A stretch of DNA of 10,289 nt, taken from Marinosulfonomonas sp. (GTDB lineage: Bacteria; Pseudomonadota; Alphaproteobacteria; Rhodobacterales; Rhodobacteraceae). Within the stretch, counting starts at the first letter, position 1. Every line of letters starts with the position of its first letter. This document shows positions 1 through 6,085 of the stretch, one piece after another. Position numbers and translations under genes: made by a program. A model generated the notes under the pieces. It saw only the letters and a list, made by a program, of their open reading frames with translations, did no database searches and was not told the origin of the DNA. The stretch is taken from assembly GCA_026989405.1 (NCBI GenBank), contig JALSJL010000440.1, forward strand, positions 1 to 10,289. Reading direction: 5' to 3'.

Positions 1-710
1 CCAAGGACGCGCCGGCGGGCTATCACACCATGTCGGGTTACCGCAAAGCCGGCGAGCGGGCGATTCGCATCGACATGCTGGAACGGCTCGCCGACATGCT
101 GCGCGAGCAGGACAGCCGCGGCGGGTTCGAGGCCACGCCGGACATGCTGTCGATCACCGGCATGACACTGGAGCAGTTCGCAGGCCTGATGCAGGGGCTT
201 GGCTACAAGGCCGAAAAGGGCGAGCGCGAAAAGGTGAAGGGGCCGGCCGTCACGCCGGCGAAATCATCCGCCGACCCGGCCTCGTCCGGTCCGCAGGACG
301 CGCCGGGTAAAGCCGAGGGCGCCGATGCGCAGGCGCCGGCTGCGCCGGATGTTTCGGGCGACAGCGAAAAGACCGCCGAGGAAAAGGCGGCCGAGGGAAC
401 GGCGCAAGCCGACCGTCCCGCCAAAGGCAGGGATGGCGAAGACGCGCCGAAAGGGGCGGATGAGGCGACCGGGGCGGAAGAGCCGGAATGCGAAGTGTTC
501 TATGTCTTTCGCTGGGGCGGCCTGCGTCCGGCCCGACGCGACAGCGAAAAACGCGAGCGCCCGCAGGGCAAGCGGCCCAAGCCCAAGGGCAAACGCCCGC
601 CGGCGCGCGACGCAAGGCCCAAGAACTATTCGGCCCGCCCACCAAAAAAGGACAAGGTCGACCCGGACAACCCGTTCGCGGCCCTTCTGGCCCTGAAGGA
701 CAAGAGCTGA
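1..710 (+). CDS. Helicase C-terminal region (Suv3/MgpS-like RNA helicase family), 5' partial
   Basis: The reading frame is open from the left edge (first full codon at position 3), so the ATG at 30 is an internal methionine and the true start lies upstream. What remains is the extreme C-terminus of what I take to be the large superfamily 2 helicase found in this gene order in alphaproteobacteria. The helicase motor itself is outside the window, so the enzymatic call rests on tail features and context. A folded segment (about nt 3-220) is followed by a long Ala/Glu/Lys/Pro linker (about 225-480), a short conserved-looking block FYVFRWGG (498-521), a strongly basic Arg/Lys/Pro stretch (about 535-650), and the terminal motif DPDNPFAALLALK (660-698). 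The basic tail could bind RNA. The stop codon abuts the TTG start of the S4 gene, so the two are probably translationally coupled. Family assignment is moderately secure; substrate is unknown. Confidence 0.75.
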   Translation, partial: KDAPAGYHTMSGYRKAGERAIRIDMLERLADMLREQDSRGGFEATPDMLSITGMTLEQFAGLMQGLGYKAEKGEREKVKGPAVTPAKSSADPASSGPQDAPGKAEGADAQAPAAPDVSGDSEKTAEEKAAEGTAQADRPAKGRDGEDAPKGADEATGAEEPECEVFYVFRWGGLRPARRDSEKRERPQGKRPKPKGKRPPARDARPKNYSARPPKKDKVDPDNPFAALLALKDKS

Positions 711-1085
711 TTGAACGGCGCGCCTGAAAAACTGCGCATCGATCGCTGGTTGTGGTTTGCCCGCTTTTTCAAGACGCGCGGCCTGGCGACCAGGCTGGTT
801 GCGGCCGGGCACGTCAGGGTGAATTCGGAACGTATCTCCAAGCCCTCGCATCTTGTCGGGGCAGGGGACACGCTGACCTTCACCGCCGGAAAACGCGTGC
901 GGGTCGTGCGCATCCTTTCCGCCGGTGTGCGGCGCGGACCGGCTTCCGAAGCCCGGGCGCTTTATGACGATCTGACGCCGCCGCCAGAGCCCGGGCCCGA
1001 TGCCGCCGCCGGGCGCGTCGGCGCACGGCCCACCAAGAAAGACCGCCGCGCGATGATCAAAACACGTCGCGACATGCTTGAATGA
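711..1085 (+). CDS. hslR: S4-domain RNA-binding protein, Hsp15-like
   Basis: A 124-residue basic protein with an S4 RNA-binding fold at about residues 8-55: LRIDRWLWFARFFKTR, then a segment ending AAGHVRVN and the typical GDTLT turn. The C-terminal RPTKKDRR motif (106-113) is characteristic of Hsp15/HslR. In E. coli Hsp15 binds the free 50S subunit carrying a nascent chain and helps rescue stalled ribosomes; a similar ribosome-associated role is inferred here. The start is TTG at 711, immediately after the TGA of the helicase gene (TGATTG), with AAGGA at 696-700 about 10 nt upstream. No nearby ATG would keep the S4 N-terminus intact. Translation is therefore probably coupled to the upstream gene. 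The Pro/Ala-rich insert at 89-104 looks disordered. The stop at 1083-1085 precedes fdxA by 50 bp. Confidence 0.88.
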   Translation: MNGAPEKLRIDRWLWFARFFKTRGLATRLVAAGHVRVNSERISKPSHLVGAGDTLTFTAGKRVRVVRILSAGVRRGPASEARALYDDLTPPPEPGPDAAAGRVGARPTKKDRRAMIKTRRDMLE

Positions 1086-1106
1086 TCGCGCCCGCTGGAT
1101 TAGCTA
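1078..1106 (+). promoter_or_regulatory. Weak candidate promoter for fdxA
   Basis: TTGAAT (1078-1083) is followed after 17 bp by TAGCTA (1101-1106), in a slightly AT-richer patch ending TAGGCT (1105-1110). The spacing is right, but the -10 matches the consensus poorly, so fdxA may instead be read through from the S4 gene. Confidence 0.25.
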
Positions 1107-1135
1107 GGCTCGAGAACTGGAAACCGGAATTCCCC

Positions 1136-1474
1136 ATGACCTACATCGTCAATGATGCCTGCATCGCCTGCAAATACACCGACTGCGTCGAGGTGTGCCC
1201 CGTGGACTGCTTCTACGAAGGCGAGAACATGCTGGTGATCCACCCCGATGAATGCATCGATTGCGGGGTCTGCGAGCCCGAATGCCCGGCCGACGCGATC
1301 CGCCCGGACACCGAGCCGGATGCCGAAAAGTGGGTTGAGTTCAACCGGAAGTATTCCGAGCTTTGGCCGGTGATCATATCCAAGAAAGACCCGCTGCCCG
1401 ACGCCGACGAACATGACGGCGAAGAGGGAAAGCTGGAAAAGTATTTTTCGGAAAAGCCCGGCGAAGGCGGCTGA
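1136..1474 (+). CDS. fdxA: Seven-iron ferredoxin FdxA ([3Fe-4S][4Fe-4S])
   Basis: A 112-residue soluble electron carrier of the Azotobacter ferredoxin I type. The cysteine pattern matches that family shifted by one residue. Cys9, Cys17 and Cys50 would bind the [3Fe-4S] cluster, and Cys21, Cys40, Cys43 and Cys46 the [4Fe-4S] cluster. Cys12 and Cys25 would be the non-ligand cysteines. The core motifs are CVEVCPVDCFYEG and CIDCGVCEPECP. The C-terminal half is acidic (Asp/Glu-rich) and ends in a Lys/Glu tail, typical of the long bacterial FdxA. The frame extends upstream to 1082, but family alignment begins at MTYIV, and GGAA (1126-1129) sits 6 nt before ATG 1136, so that start is chosen. The gene lies between the S4 gene and carD, an order seen widely in alphaproteobacteria. 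The redox partner is not evident from the window. Confidence 0.95.
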   Translation: MTYIVNDACIACKYTDCVEVCPVDCFYEGENMLVIHPDECIDCGVCEPECPADAIRPDTEPDAEKWVEFNRKYSELWPVIISKKDPLPDADEHDGEEGKLEKYFSEKPGEGG

Positions 1475-1484
1475 CCTGCAGCCC

Positions 1485-1501
1485 GCCGGTTTCCGGCATT
1501 T
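1485..1501 (+). terminator. Weak hairpin after fdxA
   Basis: GCCGG (1485-1489), loop TTT, CCGGC (1493-1497), followed by ATTT and no longer T-run. A 5-bp stem 11 nt after the fdxA stop could slow polymerase but is not a convincing intrinsic terminator. Confidence 0.25.
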
Positions 1502-1534
1502 GCGCCACATTCGGCGGCAGTCCGTCGCACGCCT

Positions 1535-1563
1535 TTGAAATTGCCTTGAAAATATGCTATATA
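1535..1563 (+). promoter_or_regulatory. Sigma-70-type promoter for carD
   Basis: TTGAAA (1535-1540, five of six consensus bases), a 17-bp spacer, then TATATA (1558-1563) in an AT-rich island within GC-rich DNA. Transcription would start near 1570, leaving a leader of about 186 nt before carD. In this register the -7 base is A. CarD of Rhodobacter sphaeroides is reported to act on promoters according to the base at -7 and to regulate its own promoter, so autoregulation is plausible. A second TTGAAA at 1546-1551 has no -10 at proper spacing. Confidence 0.7.
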
Positions 1564-1580
1564 GGTCGGGAACGTAACAT

Positions 1581-1607
1581 CAAGGAACCCAGTGTGTCCC
1601 GTCCTTG
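1581..1607 (+). repeat. Inverted repeat that could mask a leader ribosome-binding site
   Basis: CAAGGA (1581-1586) and TCCTTG (1602-1607) are perfect reverse complements around a 15-nt loop. The left arm contains the AAGGA that would serve the leader ORF starting at GTG 1592, and the GTG lies in the loop. CCCGTCC (1598-1604), which overlaps the right arm, can also pair with one mismatch to GGTCGGG at 1564-1570 or to its second copy at 1613-1619, so alternative folds exist. No folding energy was computed. Confidence 0.4.
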
Positions 1608-1759
1608 GCAGAGGTCGGGCGTGTAAAATTCAGCGTCTGCAATGCTTTGCACTTGGGGCACATGCGCCCCTTGCAAATGTTTGCGCGCCAGTGGCCGCGC
1701 TTTTCGACTGCGCCGGTCGCTGCCCGCAGGGGGCCAACCACGAGGAAGAATGTGAATGA
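1592..1759 (+). CDS. Candidate cysteine-rich leader ORF upstream of carD (55 aa)
   Basis: A GTG at 1592 is preceded at 5 nt by a perfect Shine-Dalgarno core AAGGA (1582-1586). It opens a stop-free frame of 55 codons that ends in TGA at 1757-1759, overlapping the carD start as ATGA. The predicted peptide would have seven cysteines (positions 2, 11, 18, 31, 40, 44, 54) and a Glu-rich end (EEECE). It has no signal peptide or membrane segment and I recognise no family. For the ORF: the ribosome site, its place just after a good promoter, and the overlap that would couple it to carD. Against it: third-position GC is only about 56 percent, below the neighbouring genes, and a 55-codon open frame is common by chance in GC-rich DNA. 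If real, it is probably a regulatory leader peptide. It could equally be untranslated leader RNA. Confidence 0.3.
   Translation: MCPVLGRGRACKIQRLQCFALGAHAPLANVCAPVAALFDCAGRCPQGANHEEECE
1646..1677 (+). repeat. Stem-loop in the carD leader
   Basis: Outer arms TTTGCA (1646-1651) and TGCAAA (1672-1677) enclose inner arms GGGGC (1655-1659) and GCCCC (1666-1670) with a 6-nt loop. The small internal loop is 3 nt on the left and 1 nt on the right. That gives 11 pairs in the transcribed leader. It is not followed by a T-run, so it is not an intrinsic terminator. It lies inside the candidate leader ORF and could be an RNA regulatory or stability element. Confidence 0.5.
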
Positions 1760-2268
1760 GCAAGAAGAAATATGATTTCCGGCCGAACGAATTTGTCGTT
1801 TACCCGGCGCATGGCGTCGGCAAGGTCGTGTCAATCGAAGAGCAGGAAGTGGCGGGGATAAAGCTCGAACTTTTCGTGATTTCCTTCGAAAAGGACAAGA
1901 TGACCTTGCGGGTGCCCACCAACAAGGCGATCGAAGTCGGCATGCGCTCGCTGTCGTCGCCGGAAACTGTCGCACAGGCGATGACCACGCTGAAAGGCAA
2001 GGCGCGGGTGAAACGCGCCATGTGGTCGCGCCGGGCGCAGGAATACGAGCAGAAGATCAACTCGGGTGATCTGATCGCGATTGCGGAAGTCGTGCGCGAC
2101 TTGCACCGCAATGACGAACAGCGCGAACAAAGCTACTCGGAACGCCAGCTCTACGAAGCGGCGCTGGAGCGCCTGTCACGAGAGTTCGCGGCTGTGTCGG
2201 GGGCGGACGAATCGGAAGCGCAGCGTGAAATCGACGACGTGCTGATGGCGCGCGCCGCCGCAGCCTAG
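1756..2268 (+). CDS. carD: CarD family transcription regulator (CdnL-like)
   Basis: A 170-residue RNA polymerase-binding protein. Residues about 8-65 form the CarD/TRCF-type RNA polymerase interaction domain (FVVYPAHGVGKVVSIEEQEV, then a beta segment through LRVPTNKA) that docks on the beta subunit. Residues about 70-165 form the helical DNA-contacting domain. Trp90 in the MWSRRAQEYEQKI segment corresponds to the conserved tryptophan that wedges into the upstream edge of the -10 in mycobacterial CarD. In alphaproteobacteria CarD/CdnL stabilises open complexes at many housekeeping and rRNA promoters. The start is fixed by an in-frame TGA at 1753-1755 just upstream and by the AGGA at 1743-1746, 9 nt before the ATG. 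It has its own promoter and an unusually long leader, and ends at a strong terminator. It is separated from the fdxA stop by 281 bp. Confidence 0.95.
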   Translation: MSKKKYDFRPNEFVVYPAHGVGKVVSIEEQEVAGIKLELFVISFEKDKMTLRVPTNKAIEVGMRSLSSPETVAQAMTTLKGKARVKRAMWSRRAQEYEQKINSGDLIAIAEVVRDLHRNDEQREQSYSERQLYEAALERLSREFAAVSGADESEAQREIDDVLMARAAAA

Positions 2269-2290
2269 ACCAGACCGGCGCAAGGATTGC

Positions 2291-2322
2291 GGGCCGTTGC
2301 ACGATGTGCAGCGGCCCTTTTT
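2291..2322 (+). terminator. Intrinsic terminator of carD
   Basis: GGGCCGTTGCAC (2291-2302) and GTGCAGCGGCCC (2306-2317) form a 12-bp stem with one G-U pair and a GAT loop, followed by TTTTT (2318-2322). It lies 22 bp after the carD stop. The T-run is only on the plus side, so it best serves carD; the hairpin also sits just beyond the convergent cobS stop. Confidence 0.93.
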
Positions 2323-2331
2323 CGTGGCGGG

Positions 2332-3105
2332 TCAGTTGCTGTAAGCGATCACCAGCGCCATCAGCGCCGCACTCTCGCCAACCTGCTGCGCAGCGCCCAG
2401 AACATCGCCGGTCTGTCCGCCAATGCGGCGTCCGGCAATGGCGGCCACGCCCCCGGCCGCCAGGGCGACCGCCAGGATTGCCGGCAGGGCTGCAAAGCCG
2501 GTCAGCAAGATGGCGATCAACATGGCCCAGACGCCGGACAGAATGACCGTTTCGCGATCCGGGCGGCCGGTTGTGGCGGCCAGACCTGCACCGCGCGCAT
2601 TGGGCAGCACATGCATCAGGGCCGCCATCGGAGCGCGCGAAAGCGCCCCCGCGGCGATGAGCGGCGCAAACAGGTGTCCGCTGCCGATCAGCGACATGAC
2701 AAGCGACCAGCGCAGGACAAAGGACACAACCAGCGCCAGCACACCATAGGTGCCGATCCGGCTGTCCTTCATGATCTCCAGTCGTCGGGTTCTGTCCTGG
2801 CCGCCCCAGAAGCCGTCGGCACAATCGGCCAGACCATCTTCGTGAAGCGCGCCGGTTGCCGCGATCTGGGCGGCGATGGCAAGGGCTGCCGCGCTTGCGG
2901 GGCCAAGCCCAAGCCAAAGTGCCAGGCTGGCCGAAACCGCCGCGATCGTTCCGACAGCCGCGCCCACCAACGGCCAGGCCCAGGCCGATCCTGCACCGCG
3001 AAACGCGACCTTGCCGGCGGGCAGCCGGCTGAGCAGCGCAAAGGCCTCGGCAATATCGGCCGGTTTCATCCTCGCGCTGGCTGGTGCCTGCCCATCATTT
3101 TCCAT
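2332..3105 (-). CDS. cobS: Adenosylcobinamide-GDP ribazoletransferase (cobalamin synthase)
   Basis: A 257-residue polytopic inner-membrane enzyme that joins adenosylcobinamide-GDP to alpha-ribazole (or its 5'-phosphate) in the last steps of adenosylcobalamin assembly. The family signatures are all present: the RLP segment near residue 27, GALHEDGLADCADGFWGGQD (85-104) with the acidic residues expected to bind metal, RRLEIMKDSRIGTYG (107-121), and GGQTGDVLGAAQQ (229-241). Several hydrophobic segments fall between them, notably about 47-84, 121-141, 188-226 and 243-255. The start at 3105 is chosen because AGGGG lies 10 nt upstream; the alternative Met13 (3069) has GAGG touching the ATG. It diverges from cobT, which makes the alpha-ribazole phosphate precursor, so the two act in the same branch. 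cobU/cobP and cobC are not in the window. Confidence 0.96.
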   Translation of the reverse strand: MENDGQAPASARMKPADIAEAFALLSRLPAGKVAFRGAGSAWAWPLVGAAVGTIAAVSASLALWLGLGPASAAALAIAAQIAATGALHEDGLADCADGFWGGQDRTRRLEIMKDSRIGTYGVLALVVSFVLRWSLVMSLIGSGHLFAPLIAAGALSRAPMAALMHVLPNARGAGLAATTGRPDRETVILSGVWAMLIAILLTGFAALPAILAVALAAGGVAAIAGRRIGGQTGDVLGAAQQVGESAALMALVIAYSN

Positions 3106-3145
3106 TCCGAAAGCGCCCCTTTTTTTTCTTGCGCAACCCGCCCAA

Positions 3146-3174
3146 GCGATACAGAGATGGCAGGCAGTTTTCAA
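3146..3174 (-). promoter_or_regulatory. Candidate promoter for cobS
   Basis: Read on the minus strand, TTGAAA (3174-3169), a 17-bp spacer and TATCGC (3151-3146, preceded by TG). The start would be near 3139, giving a leader of about 34 nt that carries an A8 tract (3127-3120) followed directly by the AGGGG ribosome site. The -10 is only a partial match. No separate clear promoter is seen for cobT; TTGCGC (3129-3134) and TACAGA (3150-3155) are 15 bp apart, so control of the two genes may overlap. The 83-bp gap is too short for a cobalamin riboswitch. Confidence 0.4.
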
Positions 3175-3188
3175 CGGAAAGCCCGACC

Positions 3189-4196
3189 ATGTCAGAATTC
3201 GAAAACCTCGATGATTTCCGCGCTCTGCTTGCCCGGTTGCCCGCGCCGGACGCCGGTGCCGCACAGGCTGCACAAGACCGCAATGCGCAGCTGACCAAGC
3301 CCTGCGCGGCCCTTGGCCGGCTGGAAGACCTGGCGATCTGGTATTCCGGCTGGCGTGGCACCGGGCGGCCCGAAATCAACGCGCCGCAGGTCATCGTGTT
3401 CGCTGGCAATCACGGCGTGACCGCGCGCGGAGTTTCGGCCTTTCCGCCAGAGGTGACGGCGCAGATGGTGGCCAATTTCAGGGCCGGCGGCGCGGCGATC
3501 AACCAGTTGGCCAGGGTGACGGGCGCGAAAATGGACGTGCATGCGCTTGATCTCGACCGACCCACGGCTGATTTCAGCAGCGGGCCGGCCATGAGCGAAG
3601 CCGAGGTGGTGGCCGCCCTGGCCACGGGGGCCGAGGCTGTCGACCAAGAGGCCGACCTTTTGGTCGTTGGCGAAATGGGCATCGGCAACACCACGTCGGC
3701 CGCGGCGATTTCCAATGCGCTTTTCGGCGGAGAAGCGGCCGACTGGACGGGACGCGGCACCGGGGTCGACGATGCGGGGCTGGCGCTGAAAACCCTTGTC
3801 GTGGAGCAGGCGCTTTCCGCCAACCCGTCGCGCGAACCGCTTGAGGTGTTGCGTTGCCTTGGCGGGCGCGAACTGGCGGCAATGGCCGGGGCTATCGCGC
3901 GTGCGCGCATCTTGCGCATTCCGGTGATCCTTGACGGGTTCATCTGCACCGCGGCCGCCGCGGTGCTGGAAAAGGCCGCGCCGGGTGCATTGGATCACGC
4001 TGTCGCGGGCCATGTCTCGGCCGAAGCGGCCCATGGCCGGCTGCTTGAGCATCTCGACAAGACACCGCTGCTTGCACTTGGAATGCGCCTTGGCGAAGGC
4101 TCCGGCGGGGCGCTGGCGATCGGTGTCCTGAAGGGCGCGGTTGCCTGCCATTCCGGCATGGCGACATTCGCCGAAGCCGGGGTGGCCGACGGCTGA
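3189..4196 (+). CDS. cobT: Nicotinate-nucleotide--dimethylbenzimidazole phosphoribosyltransferase
   Basis: A 335-residue cytoplasmic enzyme that transfers the phosphoribosyl group of nicotinate mononucleotide to 5,6-dimethylbenzimidazole, yielding alpha-ribazole 5'-phosphate, the lower ligand of B12. The family motifs in order are FAGNHGVTARGVSAFPPEVT (71-90), GEMGIGNTTSAAAI (161-174), GTGVDDAGLALK (190-201), LDGFICTAAAAVLEKAAP (248-265), and LGEGSGGALA (301-310). Glu303 matches the catalytic glutamate (Glu317 of the Salmonella enzyme). The length is normal for CobT. ATG 3189 is preferred over the upstream in-frame ATG at 3084, because GGAAAG (3176-3181) is 7 nt upstream and the family N-terminus begins here. 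The upstream start would also overlap cobS. The TGA abuts the stop of the convergent antiporter gene. Confidence 0.97.
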   Translation: MSEFENLDDFRALLARLPAPDAGAAQAAQDRNAQLTKPCAALGRLEDLAIWYSGWRGTGRPEINAPQVIVFAGNHGVTARGVSAFPPEVTAQMVANFRAGGAAINQLARVTGAKMDVHALDLDRPTADFSSGPAMSEAEVVAALATGAEAVDQEADLLVVGEMGIGNTTSAAAISNALFGGEAADWTGRGTGVDDAGLALKTLVVEQALSANPSREPLEVLRCLGGRELAAMAGAIARARILRIPVILDGFICTAAAAVLEKAAPGALDHAVAGHVSAEAAHGRLLEHLDKTPLLALGMRLGEGSGGALAIGVLKGAVACHSGMATFAEAGVADG

Positions 4197-6074
4197 TCAC
4201 CGGTTGGCGCCGTCCGGTTTTTCCGGCTCATCCGGCGGCGAAGGCGCGTCCTCCAGTGCCGCGGTCAGCTTGGCTTCCAGCTCGGCGTTCAGTTCGCGCG
4301 CGCGCTTGATATAGGCCCGGTTCTTGTGCAGCGGGATGTCCGGGTCCCAGACCTGTGCCAATTCGCGTGTGGCGGTGCGGTCATGCTGGAAAAACGCCAG
4401 TTCCTGTTTTGCGGCCTCGTAGTCGCTCAGCCCCAGCGCTTCCAGCGCGTAGCGGCCGGCGCGCAGGGACGAATCAAACACCTCGCGCACCATCTTGTCG
4501 GCGCCCGCCTGATACAGCCGGAATACCACCAGCCGGTCGCGCGCGCGTGCGATGATATGCAGGTCGGGACGTTTCTTGCGGGCATATCTCACAAGGTTCA
4601 CGCAGGCCTCGGGGTCGTCCATTGCCACCACCAGCACATCGGTCGTGTCAAACCCCGCAGCCCGCAGCAGGTCGGGCCGCGTCGGGTCTCCCAGAAACGC
4701 CTTGGCCCCGAATGCACGCAGCAATTCGATGGTTTCCATGTTCTTGTCGAGCACCGTCGTGCGGAAACCGTTGGCCAGAAGCAATCGGTTGACGATCTGC
4801 CCGAAACGGCCGACCCCGGCAATGATGACGCGCCCCCCGGCCTTGATTTCGTCGGGCGCAGCTTCCGGGTTGTGCTGGCCCAGCCTTCTCGACAACCAGT
4901 CGTAAAGCATGAACAACAGCGGCGTGAGCAGCATCGACATGGCCACGACCAGCAAGAGCCGCTTGGACAGATCCGGCGCCATGACATGTTGCTGCGTGCT
5001 GAAGGCCAGCAGCACGAAGCCGAACTCACCGGCCTGCGCCAGCCCCAGGGTGAACAGCCAGCGGTCGCGCCCGTGAAGGCCGGAAAGCGCCGCCAGCCCC
5101 AGCAGGATCACGGCCTTCAGCGCGATCAGCCCGAGTGTCAGGCCGATGATGGTCGAAAACTCGCCCAGCAGAAGTTTCAGGTCGATACCGGCCCCCACGG
5201 TGATGAAGAACAGCCCCAGCAGCAGCCCCTTGAACGGCTCGATGTCGGCTTCCAGCTCGTGGCGGAACTCGGAATTCGCCAGCACCACGCCGGCCAGAAA
5301 GGTGCCAAGTGCGGGCGACAGGCCCACCAGCGTCATCAGGCTGGCGATCCCGACGACGATCAGCAGCGCAAGCGCCGTGTTCAGTTCGCGCAGGTTGGCC
5401 GACAAGGTGAAGCGAAACAGCGGGCGGATCAGGTAGGCGCCGCCCAGGATCACGCCGCCGATGGCTGCCAGCGTCATCAATGCCGCAGCCCAGCCCGGCA
5501 GGCCCTCGATGAAGGTCAGCTCGACGCTCTCGCCGGATGTGCCGGGCACAGGGACAAGCGCCCGGACCGCCAACAGCGGGATGAGGGCCAGCATCGGGAT
5601 CACGGCAATATCCTGGCTCAGCAGAACCGAAAAGACGCTGCGCCCGCCATCGGTCTGCAGCAGTTTCTTTTCGTCCAGCGTTTGCAGGACGATGGCGGTC
5701 GAACTGAGCGAAAAGGTCATGCCCACAGCCAGCGCCGCATGCCAGTTCAGCCCCAGGGCCATTGCCACAACGGTTATGGCCGCAGCGGTCAGCATGATCT
5801 GCGAACCGCCCAGCCCGATCAGCCTGGCGCGCATGTCCCACAGCCCGCGCGGCTCCAGTTCGAGCCCGACAAGGAACAGCATCATGACAACGCCGAATTC
5901 GGCGTAGTGGCGCAGCTCGCTGGCTTCGGTTCCGACAAGTCCGGTGAGCGGGCCGATCACCAGCCCCGCCGCCAGGTAGCCCAGAACCGACCCCAGCCCC
6001 AGCCGCCTGGCCAGGGGCACCGCGATCACGGCGGCAGCCAGATAGATCGTGGCTTGCAGAAGAAGGCTTTCCAT
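4197..6074 (-). CDS. KefB/KefC-type monovalent cation:proton antiporter (CPA2) with RCK domain
   Basis: A 625-residue inner-membrane protein, close to the length of E. coli KefC. Residues about 4-390 are a multi-helix CPA2 exchanger core, with the SQDIAVIP motif (153-160) and the HELEADIEPFKGLLLGLFFI stretch (272-291). That stretch closely matches the KefB/KefC regulatory loop and following helix. Residues about 413-530 are an RCK/TrkA-N nucleotide-binding domain: GVGRFG (420-425) in a Rossmann turn and Asp443 at the end of the second strand. A charged, probably coiled tail with Glu/Lys/Pro ends the protein. The likely role is K+ (or Na+) efflux in exchange for H+. Glutathione gating as in KefC is possible but unproven, and no KefF/KefG ancillary oxidoreductase is present. 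ATG 6074 has GAGGAT 7 nt upstream, overlapping the stop of the lrp-like gene, so the two are probably one operon with coupled translation. Confidence 0.92.
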   Translation of the reverse strand: MESLLLQATIYLAAAVIAVPLARRLGLGSVLGYLAAGLVIGPLTGLVGTEASELRHYAEFGVVMMLFLVGLELEPRGLWDMRARLIGLGGSQIMLTAAAITVVAMALGLNWHAALAVGMTFSLSSTAIVLQTLDEKKLLQTDGGRSVFSVLLSQDIAVIPMLALIPLLAVRALVPVPGTSGESVELTFIEGLPGWAAALMTLAAIGGVILGGAYLIRPLFRFTLSANLRELNTALALLIVVGIASLMTLVGLSPALGTFLAGVVLANSEFRHELEADIEPFKGLLLGLFFITVGAGIDLKLLLGEFSTIIGLTLGLIALKAVILLGLAALSGLHGRDRWLFTLGLAQAGEFGFVLLAFSTQQHVMAPDLSKRLLLVVAMSMLLTPLLFMLYDWLSRRLGQHNPEAAPDEIKAGGRVIIAGVGRFGQIVNRLLLANGFRTTVLDKNMETIELLRAFGAKAFLGDPTRPDLLRAAGFDTTDVLVVAMDDPEACVNLVRYARKKRPDLHIIARARDRLVVFRLYQAGADKMVREVFDSSLRAGRYALEALGLSDYEAAKQELAFFQHDRTATRELAQVWDPDIPLHKNRAYIKRARELNAELEAKLTAALEDAPSPPDEPEKPDGANR

Positions 6075-6085
6075 TCGGATGATCC

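Noticed and set aside
30..710. ATG at 30 as the true start of the first gene
   Set aside because: The frame is open to the left edge (codons from position 3) and the remaining protein lacks the helicase motor, so this is a 3' fragment of a longer gene.
1557..1763. 68-codon minus-strand frame in the carD leader
   Set aside because: No ribosome site or family pattern; it runs antisense to the promoter and leader.
3106..3188. Cobalamin riboswitch between cobS and cobT
   Set aside because: Only 83 bp are available and no B12-box-like conserved core is visible; these riboswitches need roughly 200 nt.
2287..3294. 335-codon plus-strand frame
   Set aside because: It lies antisense to cobS, whose signature motifs are complete; the plus-strand product has no recognisable domain.
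3192..4151. 319-codon minus-strand frame
   Set aside because: It lies antisense to cobT; no plausible start context and no domain.
4200..4245. CCGG repeats around a T5 run as a terminator for cobT
   Set aside because: The T5 is in the loop, not after the stem, and the region is coding for the antiporter C-terminus.
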